Below are positions 1 to 5,951 of a DNA stretch of 9,030 nucleotides, piece after piece. Location: contig JACMNZ010000395.1 of the NCBI GenBank assembly GCA_014378285.1, forward strand, positions 1-9,030. The letters are read 5' to 3'. The notes under the pieces were generated by a model. That model did no database searches. It was not told the DNA's origin and was given only the letters and a program-made list of their open reading frames with translations. Numbering within the stretch: the first letter of the stretch is position 1; every line of letters starts with the position of its first letter. A program made the translations under genes and the position numbers. Source of the stretch: Pseudopedobacter sp. (GTDB lineage: Bacteria > Bacteroidota > Bacteroidia > Sphingobacteriales > Sphingobacteriaceae).

Positions 1-674
1 CCGTTTAAAACCCATTTATCGCCAATCCTTTTTGCAGTTGTGGTTAATCCTCCGGCAACAGCTGATCCAACTTCAGGTTCGGTCAGTCCAAAAGAACCAA
101 TCAATTCCATTCTTTGCATTTTTGGTAGCCAACGTTGCTTTTGCTCGTCTGATCCGCAGATATAAATAGAACCCATGGCCAAGCCGCTTTGTACACCAAA
201 GAAAGTCGCTATTGAAGCATCAATCCTTCCCATTTCAGAGGCAATAATCCCTTCCATTAAAAAAGAACGATTTGGGCAACCATAACCATCGTATGTTAAG
301 CCGCAAATGTTAAGTTCTGCTAGTTTCGGAATCAGTTCATGGGGGAATTTATCTTTTAGCCAATAATCGTTAACTATCGGTTTCACTTCTTTTTCTAAAA
401 ATGCCCTAACCTTTAATTGCAGTTCTCGGTCTTCAGCAGAAAGTGAATCGGATAACTCATAAAAATCTCCATTAATAGGGGGTAATTCTTTATGTTTTTT
501 AGTCCCACTTTTCAGCATCTTTTGTAGACCCATTAATTGTTGGTCGTCTAATTTGCCAAAAGCATTCATCATTTCCTGTAAATCAACTCTTTTAGAAAGT
601 GCTTCTAGTTGTGCTAAATCAATACTTTTAAATATTTCGTAACCTTTTTTAACTTTTGAAAAAATATTAGCCAT
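1..674 (-). CDS. acyl-CoA dehydrogenase, N-terminal part (cut by window edge)
   Basis: This gene starts at the ATG whose complement lies at 672-674 and stays open to the left edge, giving about 224 residues with no stop. Acyl-CoA dehydrogenases are FAD flavoproteins that oxidise acyl-CoA thioesters to enoyl-CoA. Residues about 70-190 match the N-terminal helical domain. The segment FGLTEPEVGS (about 193-202) is the typical FAD/substrate motif that opens the middle beta domain. The stretches GCPN, ASEMGRIDAS and GSDEQKQRWLP resemble the glutaryl-CoA dehydrogenase/ACX4 branch more than short-chain enzymes, but the catalytic Glu lies outside the window, so substrate is open. About 65 residues precede the usual start of the domain; they are Lys- and Leu-rich and not a signal peptide. 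The gene is divergent from tag across a 55-base gap. Confidence 0.9.
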   Translation of the reverse strand, partial: MANIFSKVKKGYEIFKSIDLAQLEALSKRVDLQEMMNAFGKLDDQQLMGLQKMLKSGTKKHKELPPINGDFYELSDSLSAEDRELQLKVRAFLEKEVKPIVNDYWLKDKFPHELIPKLAELNICGLTYDGYGCPNRSFLMEGIIASEMGRIDASIATFFGVQSGLAMGSIYICGSDEQKQRWLPKMQRMELIGSFGLTEPEVGSAVAGGLTTTAKRIGDKWVLN

Positions 675-729
675 AAATTTATATTCGGGTTAATAGAATA
701 AACAAAAATTATTCCATAAGGTTATTAAA

Positions 730-1290
730 ATGAAAGAAATTAAAAGATGCCATTGGTGCGGTAAGGATGATTTGTATATAAAATATCACGATGAAGAGTG
801 GGGAAAGGAAGTACATGATGATAAAATATTCTTTGAATTTTTGGTTTTAGAATCAGCGCAAGCGGGATTAAGTTGGATTACTATTTTACGGAAAAGAGAA
901 AATTATAAAGGGCTTTTCGCCGATTTTGATGTTGAGAAAGTTGCAGTATTTACGGATGTTGAAATTGAGCTTATTTTACTAGATCCTGGAATTATCCGCA
1001 ATCGTTTAAAGGTAAAATCTGCGGTAAAAAATGCTCAGCTATTCCTTGAAATACAAAAAGAATTTGGCAGTTTTAATAACTATCTATATGCTTTTATGCC
1101 TAACAATAAACCCATTAAAAATAATTTTAAGAATAGCCGAGATACGCCATCAACTTCAGAAATTTCTGATGCCATTGCAAAAGATATGAAAAAGCGAGGA
1201 TTTAAATTTTTTGGCTCTACCATTTGCTATGCTTTTATGCAAGCGGTTGGTATGTTAAATGACCATGCTTTGGATTGTGAGTTTAGGTAG
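730..1290 (+). CDS. tag: DNA-3-methyladenine glycosylase I
   Basis: Tag removes 3-methyladenine from alkylated DNA in the cytoplasm and so starts base-excision repair. The 186 residues match the length of the E. coli enzyme (187), and similarity runs end to end: YHDEEWG, QAGLSWITIL.KREN, GIIRNRLK, PSTSEISDAIAKDMKKRGFKF and GSTICYAFMQA.G. The zinc ligands of the family are present as Cys7, His20, His179 and Cys183. Glu41 and Trp49 correspond to E. coli Glu38 and Trp46 in the base-binding pocket. The Met start lies six residues before the first zinc Cys, as expected. It has no obvious Shine-Dalgarno site, which is normal for Bacteroidota. The gene stands alone, divergent from the acyl-CoA dehydrogenase and convergent with the next gene, with only 21 bases between the two stop codons. 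Confidence 0.96.
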   Translation: MKEIKRCHWCGKDDLYIKYHDEEWGKEVHDDKIFFEFLVLESAQAGLSWITILRKRENYKGLFADFDVEKVAVFTDVEIELILLDPGIIRNRLKVKSAVKNAQLFLEIQKEFGSFNNYLYAFMPNNKPIKNNFKNSRDTPSTSEISDAIAKDMKKRGFKFFGSTICYAFMQAVGMLNDHALDCEFR

Positions 1291-1311
1291 AGTTTTCTCT
1301 TACAAAAAAAG

Positions 1312-1968
1312 TCATAACACAACCTTTTTTCTATACTTTCTAATATTGTAAATAATTACTGGTAAAAATAAAAATGTTGGTGCCAACCAAATTACTACAG
1401 GATATTGATAATTTACATTTACAACCAAAAAAGCAGTAACGGTTGCGATATAGGCCGGAACCATCCTAGTAATATGACGCATTAGAAAGTCATTTTTACT
1501 TAATTCATTAATTTTAAAAATTTCTAAATCTTTGAGCAGAATAACAACAAATACAATATCAAAAAATATTAGAACGGTAGAAAAGCCTGTTGGTTTAAAT
1601 ACTGAAGTTGATAGGTATTGATAACTTACGCCAAATAATAAAAATGTACTTAATATCATTATCAATTTATCTATAATGCTGGGTTTCACAAACCCTCCCA
1701 TAAACTTAATACTTCTATATCCTGCAAATGATAAATAGAGCGAGAAAACACCAATCACAAATAAGAAATAGTTGGTGTGCATTATTGCCATAACAAATGC
1801 AGAAATAGCTATTGCGATCATAGCAAAATGAAAAATAAACCCAAATTTAGAGTGCAGTCCTCTTTTCTTTTTTAAAATCAACGCAACTGAACCAGTAAAT
1901 AATGCTATGCTTCCGCTTACAATGTGCGTAAAAAGAAATATTTTAAAAATAATGTCTGCCATTTCCAT
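1312..1968 (-). CDS. seven-helix membrane protein, DUF2306-like
   Basis: The product is a 218-residue integral membrane protein of unknown function. Hydrophobic segments lie at about 8-31, 44-64, 68-84, 101-117, 129-147, 170-186 and 191-209, which suggests seven helices and no cleaved signal. The first helix carries His15 and GSIALFTGSVAL, followed by KKKRGLHSKFGF with His39, and later RHITRMVPAYIA with His165. This pattern (HxxxGxxALxxG, then K.G.LH...G) resembles the DUF2306 family of Bacteroidota membrane proteins. That match comes from memory of the motif, not a search. The conserved histidines in or near helices could bind a metal or haem, which is only a guess. A start at Met4 is also possible. 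It is a single gene, convergent with tag and divergent from gcvH. Confidence 0.8.
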   Translation of the reverse strand: MEMADIIFKIFLFTHIVSGSIALFTGSVALILKKKRGLHSKFGFIFHFAMIAIAISAFVMAIMHTNYFLFVIGVFSLYLSFAGYRSIKFMGGFVKPSIIDKLIMILSTFLLFGVSYQYLSTSVFKPTGFSTVLIFFDIVFVVILLKDLEIFKINELSKNDFLMRHITRMVPAYIATVTAFLVVNVNYQYPVVIWLAPTFLFLPVIIYNIRKYRKKVVL

Positions 1969-2072
1969 AGCATAAATGTATTTAAAGAACGTTAAAACTT
2001 ATTGTTTAATAAGATGAGTGACTAAAAAAGGCAGACGAAGTGAAATAAATTAATCATTTTTAGCTTATCTTG

Positions 2073-2105
2073 TTGCAATGGATTAAAATAATCCTCTTAC
2101 TTTTA
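2073..2105 (+). promoter_or_regulatory. possible promoter of gcvH operon
   Basis: TTG at 2073-2075 is followed after 22 bases by TACTTTTA at 2098-2105, which matches seven of eight positions of the Bacteroidota -7 box TAnnTTTG (including the two free positions). Transcription would begin about 2110, leaving a leader of roughly a dozen bases before the gcvH ATG. The spacing is slightly long and the final G is missing, so this is tentative. Confidence 0.3.
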
Positions 2106-2121
2106 CCTCAAATTTTAAGAT

Positions 2122-2496
2122 ATGAATTTCCCTGAAGAATTAAAGTACACTAAAGACCACGAGTGGATTAGAGTTGACGGCGAAGAAGCCACAATTGGAA
2201 TTACAGAATTTGCGCAACACGAGTTGGGCGATATTGTTTATGTTGATATTAATACGGTTGGAAATGAAGTTGCCGAAGGCGATGTTTTTGGAACCGTAGA
2301 GGCAGTTAAAACCGTTTCTGATTTATTTATGCCAGTTGATGGAACTGTTTTGGAAATTAATGGGAATTTAGATGCTAACCCAGAATTGGTAAATAAAGAT
2401 CCTTATGGTGAAGGATGGATGGTGAAAATCAAGCTTTCTAAATCTGCAGATTCACTTTTATCTGCTGATGCTTATAAAGATTTAGTAGGAGCTTAA
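2122..2496 (+). CDS. gcvH: glycine cleavage system H protein
   Basis: GcvH is the lipoyl-carrying shuttle protein of the glycine cleavage system. It passes the aminomethyl group from the P protein to the T protein and is reoxidised by the L protein. At 124 residues it is full length. The N-terminus MNFPEELKYTKDHEW is typical. The lipoyl-lysine loop GTVEAVKTVSDL places the modified residue at Lys63, with Glu60 in the recognition position. The C-terminal part keeps the usual DGTVLEIN, NPELVNKDPYGEGWM and LLSADAY segments. The P and T protein genes are not in this window, so the system is split in the genome. The stop is six bases from the next ATG, so a shared transcript with the VanZ-like gene is likely. 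Confidence 0.97.
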   Translation: MNFPEELKYTKDHEWIRVDGEEATIGITEFAQHELGDIVYVDINTVGNEVAEGDVFGTVEAVKTVSDLFMPVDGTVLEINGNLDANPELVNKDPYGEGWMVKIKLSKSADSLLSADAYKDLVGA

Positions 2497-2502
2497 AAGC
2501 AA

Positions 2503-2907
2503 ATGCTAAGAACTTTAAAATTTCAATGGCTGGCAATTAGTTGGGCTGTTTTGGTGATCATTCTTTGTGATTTGCCATCTAGCGATTTGCCACAGCCCGA
2601 ACATTTTTTTGAAGGCTTTGATAAAATGGTGCATCTAGGATTTTTCTTTGTGCTTACCGTTTTTTTATTCTACGGTAAAATTAAACAACAAAACAGTTTC
2701 GAGTATCGTTTTTTAACCATCGTTAAAATAGTATTGGTCAATGTAATTTTAGGAGGTGGGATTGAGCTATTGCAATGGAAAGTTTTCACCTACCGCTCTG
2801 CAGAGTGGTGGGATTTCTTTTCAGATATGATAGGGTTAGGAATGGGCGTTTTTAGTTATCTATTACTACACAGAAGGGCTTATGTATATAAATTGGCTAA
2901 AAAATAA
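2503..2907 (+). CDS. VanZ-like membrane protein
   Basis: The product is a small inner-membrane protein of 134 residues with four predicted helices at about 8-23, 42-58, 71-86 and 107-123. It has the sparse family signature of VanZ-like proteins: DKMVH at residues 40-44, then E88 and Q91 in GIELLQ, Arg98, and D104/D108 followed by a Gly-rich helix. VanZ itself gives low-level teicoplanin resistance, but most VanZ-like proteins have no known role, so resistance should not be inferred here. The gene sits six bases after gcvH and four bases before the next lipoprotein gene, so the three are probably one transcript. Nothing in the sequence ties it functionally to glycine cleavage. Confidence 0.85.
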   Translation: MLRTLKFQWLAISWAVLVIILCDLPSSDLPQPEHFFEGFDKMVHLGFFFVLTVFLFYGKIKQQNSFEYRFLTIVKIVLVNVILGGGIELLQWKVFTYRSAEWWDFFSDMIGLGMGVFSYLLLHRRAYVYKLAKK

Positions 2908-2911
2908 ACAG

Positions 2912-3061
2912 ATGATAAAAGCTTTAAAAATTGTTTCTCTATTTCTGATGATTTCTATTTTTAGTGCGTGTAGCATATTTAAAAAAGGCTGTCATTGTCC
3001 AAAATTTAACCAGCAAAAAGCACCCAGTAAAACAATTTACAACCAGATACCTAATCCTTAG
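2912..3061 (+). CDS. 49-residue lipoprotein with CxC motif
   Basis: This short open frame begins MIKALKIVSLFLMISIFSAC. It has two positive residues, a hydrophobic stretch and a lipobox ending at Cys20, so it looks like a signal-peptidase II lipoprotein. The mature part is only about 30 residues: SIFKKGCHCPKF, then a Lys/Gln-rich tail ending YNQIPNP. Two cysteines in CHC (residues 27 and 29) with a following Pro could bind a metal or form disulphides, but function is unknown. It starts four bases after the VanZ-like stop and ends in TAG just ahead of the feoA promoter. The clean signal, lipobox and tight spacing argue that it is a real gene although it is short enough to be missed by gene finders. 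Confidence 0.72.
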   Translation: MIKALKIVSLFLMISIFSACSIFKKGCHCPKFNQQKAPSKTIYNQIPNP

Positions 3062-3088
3062 GTTAATAAATTAATAGCCGTCTCTTTA

Positions 3089-3120
3089 TTTGGATTTAAT
3101 ATAAATAAGCTTTATTTTTG
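3089..3120 (+). promoter_or_regulatory. promoter of feoAB
   Basis: TTTG at 3089-3092 is followed after exactly 20 bases by TATTTTTG at 3113-3120, a perfect match to the Bacteroidota sigma-factor consensus TAnnTTTG at -7 with TTTG near -33. Transcription would start about 3125-3128, giving a very short leader before the feoA ATG at 3139. No convincing Fur box is seen; the only nearby symmetry is TTAAT-AA-ATTAA at 3063-3074, which is weak. Confidence 0.7.
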
Positions 3121-3138
3121 CCTAACAATATTACAAAA

Positions 3139-3354
3139 ATGAAGTTATCACAATTAAAAATAGGAGCAATAGGAATCATAAAAGAATTTACTGATTTAGA
3201 AATGTCGGTAAAATTGATGGAGATGGGCTGCTTACCAGGTGAAACCATTAAAGTAGAACGTGTTGCCCCTTTTGGCGATCCCATTGCAATTTCTGTTTCT
3301 GGGTATCAACTATCTTTAAGAAAACTCGAGGCTTCTACTATAGAACTTATTTAA
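3139..3354 (+). CDS. feoA: ferrous iron transport protein A
   Basis: FeoA is a small cytoplasmic SH3-like protein that works with the FeoB permease in Fe(II) uptake. The 71 residues cover the whole domain: MKLSQLKIGAIGIIKEF, then MSVKLMEMGCLPGETIKVERVAPFGDPIAISVSG and LSLRKLEASTIEL, all typical of FeoA. I chose the ATG at 3139. A TTG seven codons upstream at 3118 is in frame but forms part of the -7 promoter box, so it would lie outside the transcript. In many Bacteroidota FeoA and FeoB are fused in one protein. Here they are separate, in different frames, with 11 bases between them. Confidence 0.95.
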   Translation: MKLSQLKIGAIGIIKEFTDLEMSVKLMEMGCLPGETIKVERVAPFGDPIAISVSGYQLSLRKLEASTIELI

Positions 3355-3365
3355 TTTTGTGAGGA

Positions 3366-5480
3366 TTGAAAGACAGGCTAAGAATAGCGCTCGTCGGTAA
3401 TCCAAATACCGGCAAATCAACCATATTTAATGCCCTTACTGGTTTAAACCAAAAAGTAGGGAACTTTCCCGGAGTTACTGTTGATAAAAAAATAGGTTTC
3501 TCTAAATTAGCAAATAATACCACCCTTGAGGTTGTAGATTTACCCGGTACTTACAGTTTATACCCTAAAAGTGTTGATGAAACCATTGTTTTTGAAGTGC
3601 TTTCAGATAAAAATAATCCATCCCATCCAGATCTAGTTCTTATCGTGGCAGACGCCACCAACCTCAAAAGAAATCTTTTACTATACACTCAAATTGCAGA
3701 TTTAGGTTTGCCTATCATCATTGCTTTAAACATGATGGATTTGGCTGCAAAAAGCAATATGGATATTGATGTGGATGGTTTGGCTAAAAGATTAAACGTT
3801 CCGGTTGTGCCCATTGCCGCTAGAAAGACTCAAGGGATTGAAGAATTAAAAAAAGCAATTCAATACCACAGCAACCAGCCGTTTCAAACACCAACAATTG
3901 ATATAGAAATCATTGCTCCAGATTTAATAAAATCAATATCCGAGGAATTGAATATTGATAATCCTTATGTTGCTTTACAAATTGCGCATCAATATCAAAA
4001 CTTACGTTACCTAACAAAAGCCCAAATAAGCCAGATTGAAACTTTTGAAAAACAATATGATTTTCATTCGCAAAAATCGCAAGCGGCAGAAACCATAGCC
4101 AGGTATAATTTTATCAATGATGTTTTACTAGATACCGTAAAATATAATTCGGTAGCGTTAGAAGAAAACATCAGTAACAAAATTGATCATTACCTCACCC
4201 ACAAAATTTGGGGTTTCGTAATTTTTATAGCCATCCTTTTTGCAATTTTCCAATCTATTTTTGCTTGGTCAGAGTATCCAATGTTTTTGATTGAAAATGT
4301 TTTTGTATGGTTAGCAGAAGTTGGACATAGATATTTACCAGAAGGGGTGCTAACAAATTTATTGATAGATGGTGTGCTTGCCGGTTTAAGCGGAGTGATG
4401 GTTTTTATTCCTCAAATCGCGTTATTGTTTGCTTTCATTTCTATTTTGGAAGATACTGGATATATGTCGCGGGTAACTTTTATGATGGATCGTTTGATGC
4501 GAAAAGTAGGTTTAAACGGGAAATCTGTTGTGCCTATGATTGGCGGTTTGGCTTGCGCAGTACCATCCATCATGAGTACCAGAACAATAGAAAACTGGAA
4601 AGAAAGGATCATCACCATCATGGTTACTCCATTGGTAAGTTGCAGTGCCCGTTTGCCAATTTACACCCTTTTAATTTCCTTGGTGGTGCCTAAAATATAT
4701 GTATTAGGCTTTATCAACCTGCAAGGATTGGCTTTAATGTCCCTTTATGTGATGAGTATTATTGCTGCAATTTTAGTGGCATGGGTAATGAAAGGGATTA
4801 TCAAGAGTAAAGCGAAAGGGTATTTTATTATGGAATTGCCGGTTTACCGTATGCCAAGGTGGAATAACGTAGGCATTACCATGTTTGAAAGCGTGAGGAC
4901 ATTTGTAACCCAAGCCGGAAAAGTAATTATTGCGGTTTCTATTGTACTTTGGGTTTTGGCAAGTTATGGTCCATCTAACAGATTTGAAAAAATCGATGAA
5001 AAATATAATTCGCCCAGTTTACTAAAAAAATATTCTTCTGTAGAGATTGTTAGGCTAAAAGCATCAGAGAAGTTAGAGAATTCTTATGCAGGCGTACTAG
5101 GGAAATCTATAGAACCCAGCATTAAACCTTTAGGCTTTGACTGGAAAATAGGGATTGCATTAATCACCTCTTTTGCCGCCAGAGAGGTTTTTGTAGGCAC
5201 AATGGCTACTTTATATTCTGTAGATGGTGATGCTACCAAAATGGAATCGGTAAGGGAAAAAATGGCAGGTGCAAAAAATACACAAACCGGTCTCCCCGTT
5301 TTTACGGTAGCTTCAGCATTTTCTTTAATGATGTTTTATGCCTTCGCTATGCAATGTATGAGTACTATGGCGGTGGTTTATCGGGAAACAAAAAATATTA
5401 AATGGCCATTGATACAATTTGCCTACATGCTGGTTTTGGCTTATGTTGCTAGTTTTATAGTATATCAATTGTTAAAGTAA
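3366..5480 (+). CDS. feoB: ferrous iron transport protein B
   Basis: FeoB is the inner-membrane Fe(II) transporter with an N-terminal GTPase domain. In the 704 residues the G motifs are visible: G1 GNPNTGKS (11-18), G2 Thr38, G3 DLPG (58-61), G4 NMMD (122-125) and G5 near AARKTQG. A helical spacer follows (about 170-260), then the membrane region from about 281 with two gate-like segments. Conserved cysteines lie at 397 (GGLACAVPSIMSTRT), 426 (PLVSCSARLP) and 664 (MQCMS). The start must be TTG at 3366: a TGA lies in frame just upstream at 3360, and no ATG or GTG occurs before the P-loop. A GAGG at 3361-3364 is only one base from the start codon, too close for a normal ribosome site, so coupling to feoA is likely. 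No feoC follows. Confidence 0.97.
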   Translation: MKDRLRIALVGNPNTGKSTIFNALTGLNQKVGNFPGVTVDKKIGFSKLANNTTLEVVDLPGTYSLYPKSVDETIVFEVLSDKNNPSHPDLVLIVADATNLKRNLLLYTQIADLGLPIIIALNMMDLAAKSNMDIDVDGLAKRLNVPVVPIAARKTQGIEELKKAIQYHSNQPFQTPTIDIEIIAPDLIKSISEELNIDNPYVALQIAHQYQNLRYLTKAQISQIETFEKQYDFHSQKSQAAETIARYNFINDVLLDTVKYNSVALEENISNKIDHYLTHKIWGFVIFIAILFAIFQSIFAWSEYPMFLIENVFVWLAEVGHRYLPEGVLTNLLIDGVLAGLSGVMVFIPQIALLFAFISILEDTGYMSRVTFMMDRLMRKVGLNGKSVVPMIGGLACAVPSIMSTRTIENWKERIITIMVTPLVSCSARLPIYTLLISLVVPKIYVLGFINLQGLALMSLYVMSIIAAILVAWVMKGIIKSKAKGYFIMELPVYRMPRWNNVGITMFESVRTFVTQAGKVIIAVSIVLWVLASYGPSNRFEKIDEKYNSPSLLKKYSSVEIVRLKASEKLENSYAGVLGKSIEPSIKPLGFDWKIGIALITSFAAREVFVGTMATLYSVDGDATKMESVREKMAGAKNTQTGLPVFTVASAFSLMMFYAFAMQCMSTMAVVYRETKNIKWPLIQFAYMLVLAYVASFIVYQLLK

Positions 5481-5547
5481 GTCGGGCGTTTTTTAATTAG
5501 AATTATTTTAGAGCATGGAATTAATTAGTTTGAGAAAGAATTTATAT

Positions 5548-5622
5548 GGGCGTTTTAACACGCTTTCCGCTATATCTTTTTTGCGAAAGAACAAAAAAGG
5601 ATGCCGCTTCAATCGTTAACGC
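5548..5622. repeat. hairpin-forming dispersed repeat element (probable)
   Basis: The stretch has nested symmetry. The outer arms are GCGTT (5550-5554) and AACGC (5618-5622). The inner arms CTTTTTTG (5576-5583) and CAAAAAAG (5592-5599) form a perfect 8-base inverted repeat around an 8-base loop, extendable by ATC/GGAT with one bulge. Between them, CCGCT occurs twice (5568-5572 and 5605-5609). GGGCGTT, CGCTTTCCGCTATATC, GGATGCCGCTTCAATC and TTAACGC resemble, from memory, an intergenic repeat scattered through Pedobacter and relatives, in which the inner arms vary but stay complementary. The family match is unverified; the symmetry is directly visible. Confidence 0.6.
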
Positions 5623-5673
5623 GTTTTCAAACCCATTAAAGATTACGATTCAATTAATTTTCCAATCAAGAGC

Positions 5674-5729
5674 ATCCTGAAATCTTATAAATCCTTATTC
5701 ATAAAATTTTATTAACAGATTAAGCAGAT
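5674..5729. repeat. degenerate dispersed-repeat remnant
   Basis: ATCCTGAAATC followed by AAATCCTTATTCA (5674-5702), and then AACAGATTAAGCAGAT (5714-5729), look like worn copies of the short ATCCTG.AAATCC and CAGATTAA.CAGATT motifs common between genes in Bacteroidota. Only one diverged copy of each is here, so the call rests on recollection of such repeats. Confidence 0.3.
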
Positions 5730-5778
5730 AAGGCTGCAAAAGCTTAATTTTCCTTAAATATTAATGTTTTAATTATTT

Positions 5779-5796
5779 ACCGCAGAAAGCACAGAG
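5779..5796. repeat. ACCGCAGA..GCACAGAG dispersed motif
   Basis: ACCGCAGAAAGCACAGAG contains an internal imperfect repeat (GCAGA / GCACAGAG). It resembles the CCGCAGAG.ACGCAGAG-type short dispersed sequence found between genes in many bacteria. It is a single diverged copy and its origin is not established. Confidence 0.3.
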
Positions 5797-5823
5797 TTCA
5801 GTAAGTTGGGTAACAAAATTTAT

Positions 5824-5837
5824 ACCTTTATAAAGGT
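5824..5837. repeat. perfect 14-base palindrome
   Basis: ACCTTTATAAAGGT is its own reverse complement. It is followed directly by a second small palindrome, TTGATCAA (5838-5845). It lies about 115 bases before the start of the serine hydrolase gene, so it could be an operator, a hairpin, or the edge of a repeat element. The sequence alone does not decide. Confidence 0.45.
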
Positions 5838-5839
5838 TT

Positions 5840-5880
5840 GATCAAGAAGATCCTAAAATCCAGTTAATCATGATTCAGAC
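5840..5880. repeat. ATCC-rich dispersed-repeat remnant
   Basis: GATCAAGAAGATCC, then AAAATCCAGTTAATCATGATTCAGAC, resembles the same ATCCT..AATCC.GTTAATC motif as the stretch near 5674. The two could be diverged copies of one repeat family about 165 bases apart. Similarity is by eye only. Confidence 0.35.
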
Positions 5881-5951
5881 AATTTTTGGATAAATATTTG
5901 TTAAACTAACCCAAAATATCTAATATTAAAATCAAGAATACCCCTCACTAA

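Larger units (their letters stand above)
5481..5951. other. 471-base gene-free gap rich in repeat-like DNA
   Basis: I find no open frame of useful length here on either strand and no RNA gene that I recognise. From left to right it holds GGGCGTTTT just after feoB (5484-5492), a structured repeat element (5548-5622), a degenerate ATCC-rich stretch and CAGATTAAGCAGAT (5674-5729), a CGCAGAAAGCACAGAG motif (5779-5796), a perfect palindrome (5824-5837) and a second ATCC-rich stretch (5840-5880). The last 70 bases are plain AT-rich DNA that must hold the promoter of the next gene. AATATTTG at 5893-5900 is a one-mismatch -7 box but lacks a partner. Confidence 0.6.

Noticed and set aside
3063..3074. 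TTAAT-AA-ATTAA as an iron-repressor (Fur) box
   Set aside because: It is a short AT-only symmetry overlapping the end region of the previous gene, without the GATAAT-type repeats of a Fur site; likely chance in AT-rich DNA.
3118..3138. TTG start giving FeoA seven extra residues
   Set aside because: The TTG is part of the -7 promoter box and would lie upstream of the predicted transcript start; the ATG at 3139 gives a standard FeoA N-terminus.
3096..3284. Minus-strand frame across the feoA promoter and gene
   Set aside because: It is antisense to feoA and its promoter, with no family features.
4412..4621. Minus-strand frame inside feoB
   Set aside because: It is antisense to conserved membrane segments of FeoB and shows no domain of its own.
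5548..5622. Hairpin element as the feoB intrinsic terminator
   Set aside because: It begins 68 bases after the stop, and its T-run is inside the stem rather than after it, so it does not fit a standard terminator.
5510..5675. AGAGCAT direct repeat on both sides of the hairpin element, as a possible target-site duplication
   Set aside because: The copies lie 38 and 47 bases outside the element ends, and several shared 7-base words are expected by chance in a gap of this length.
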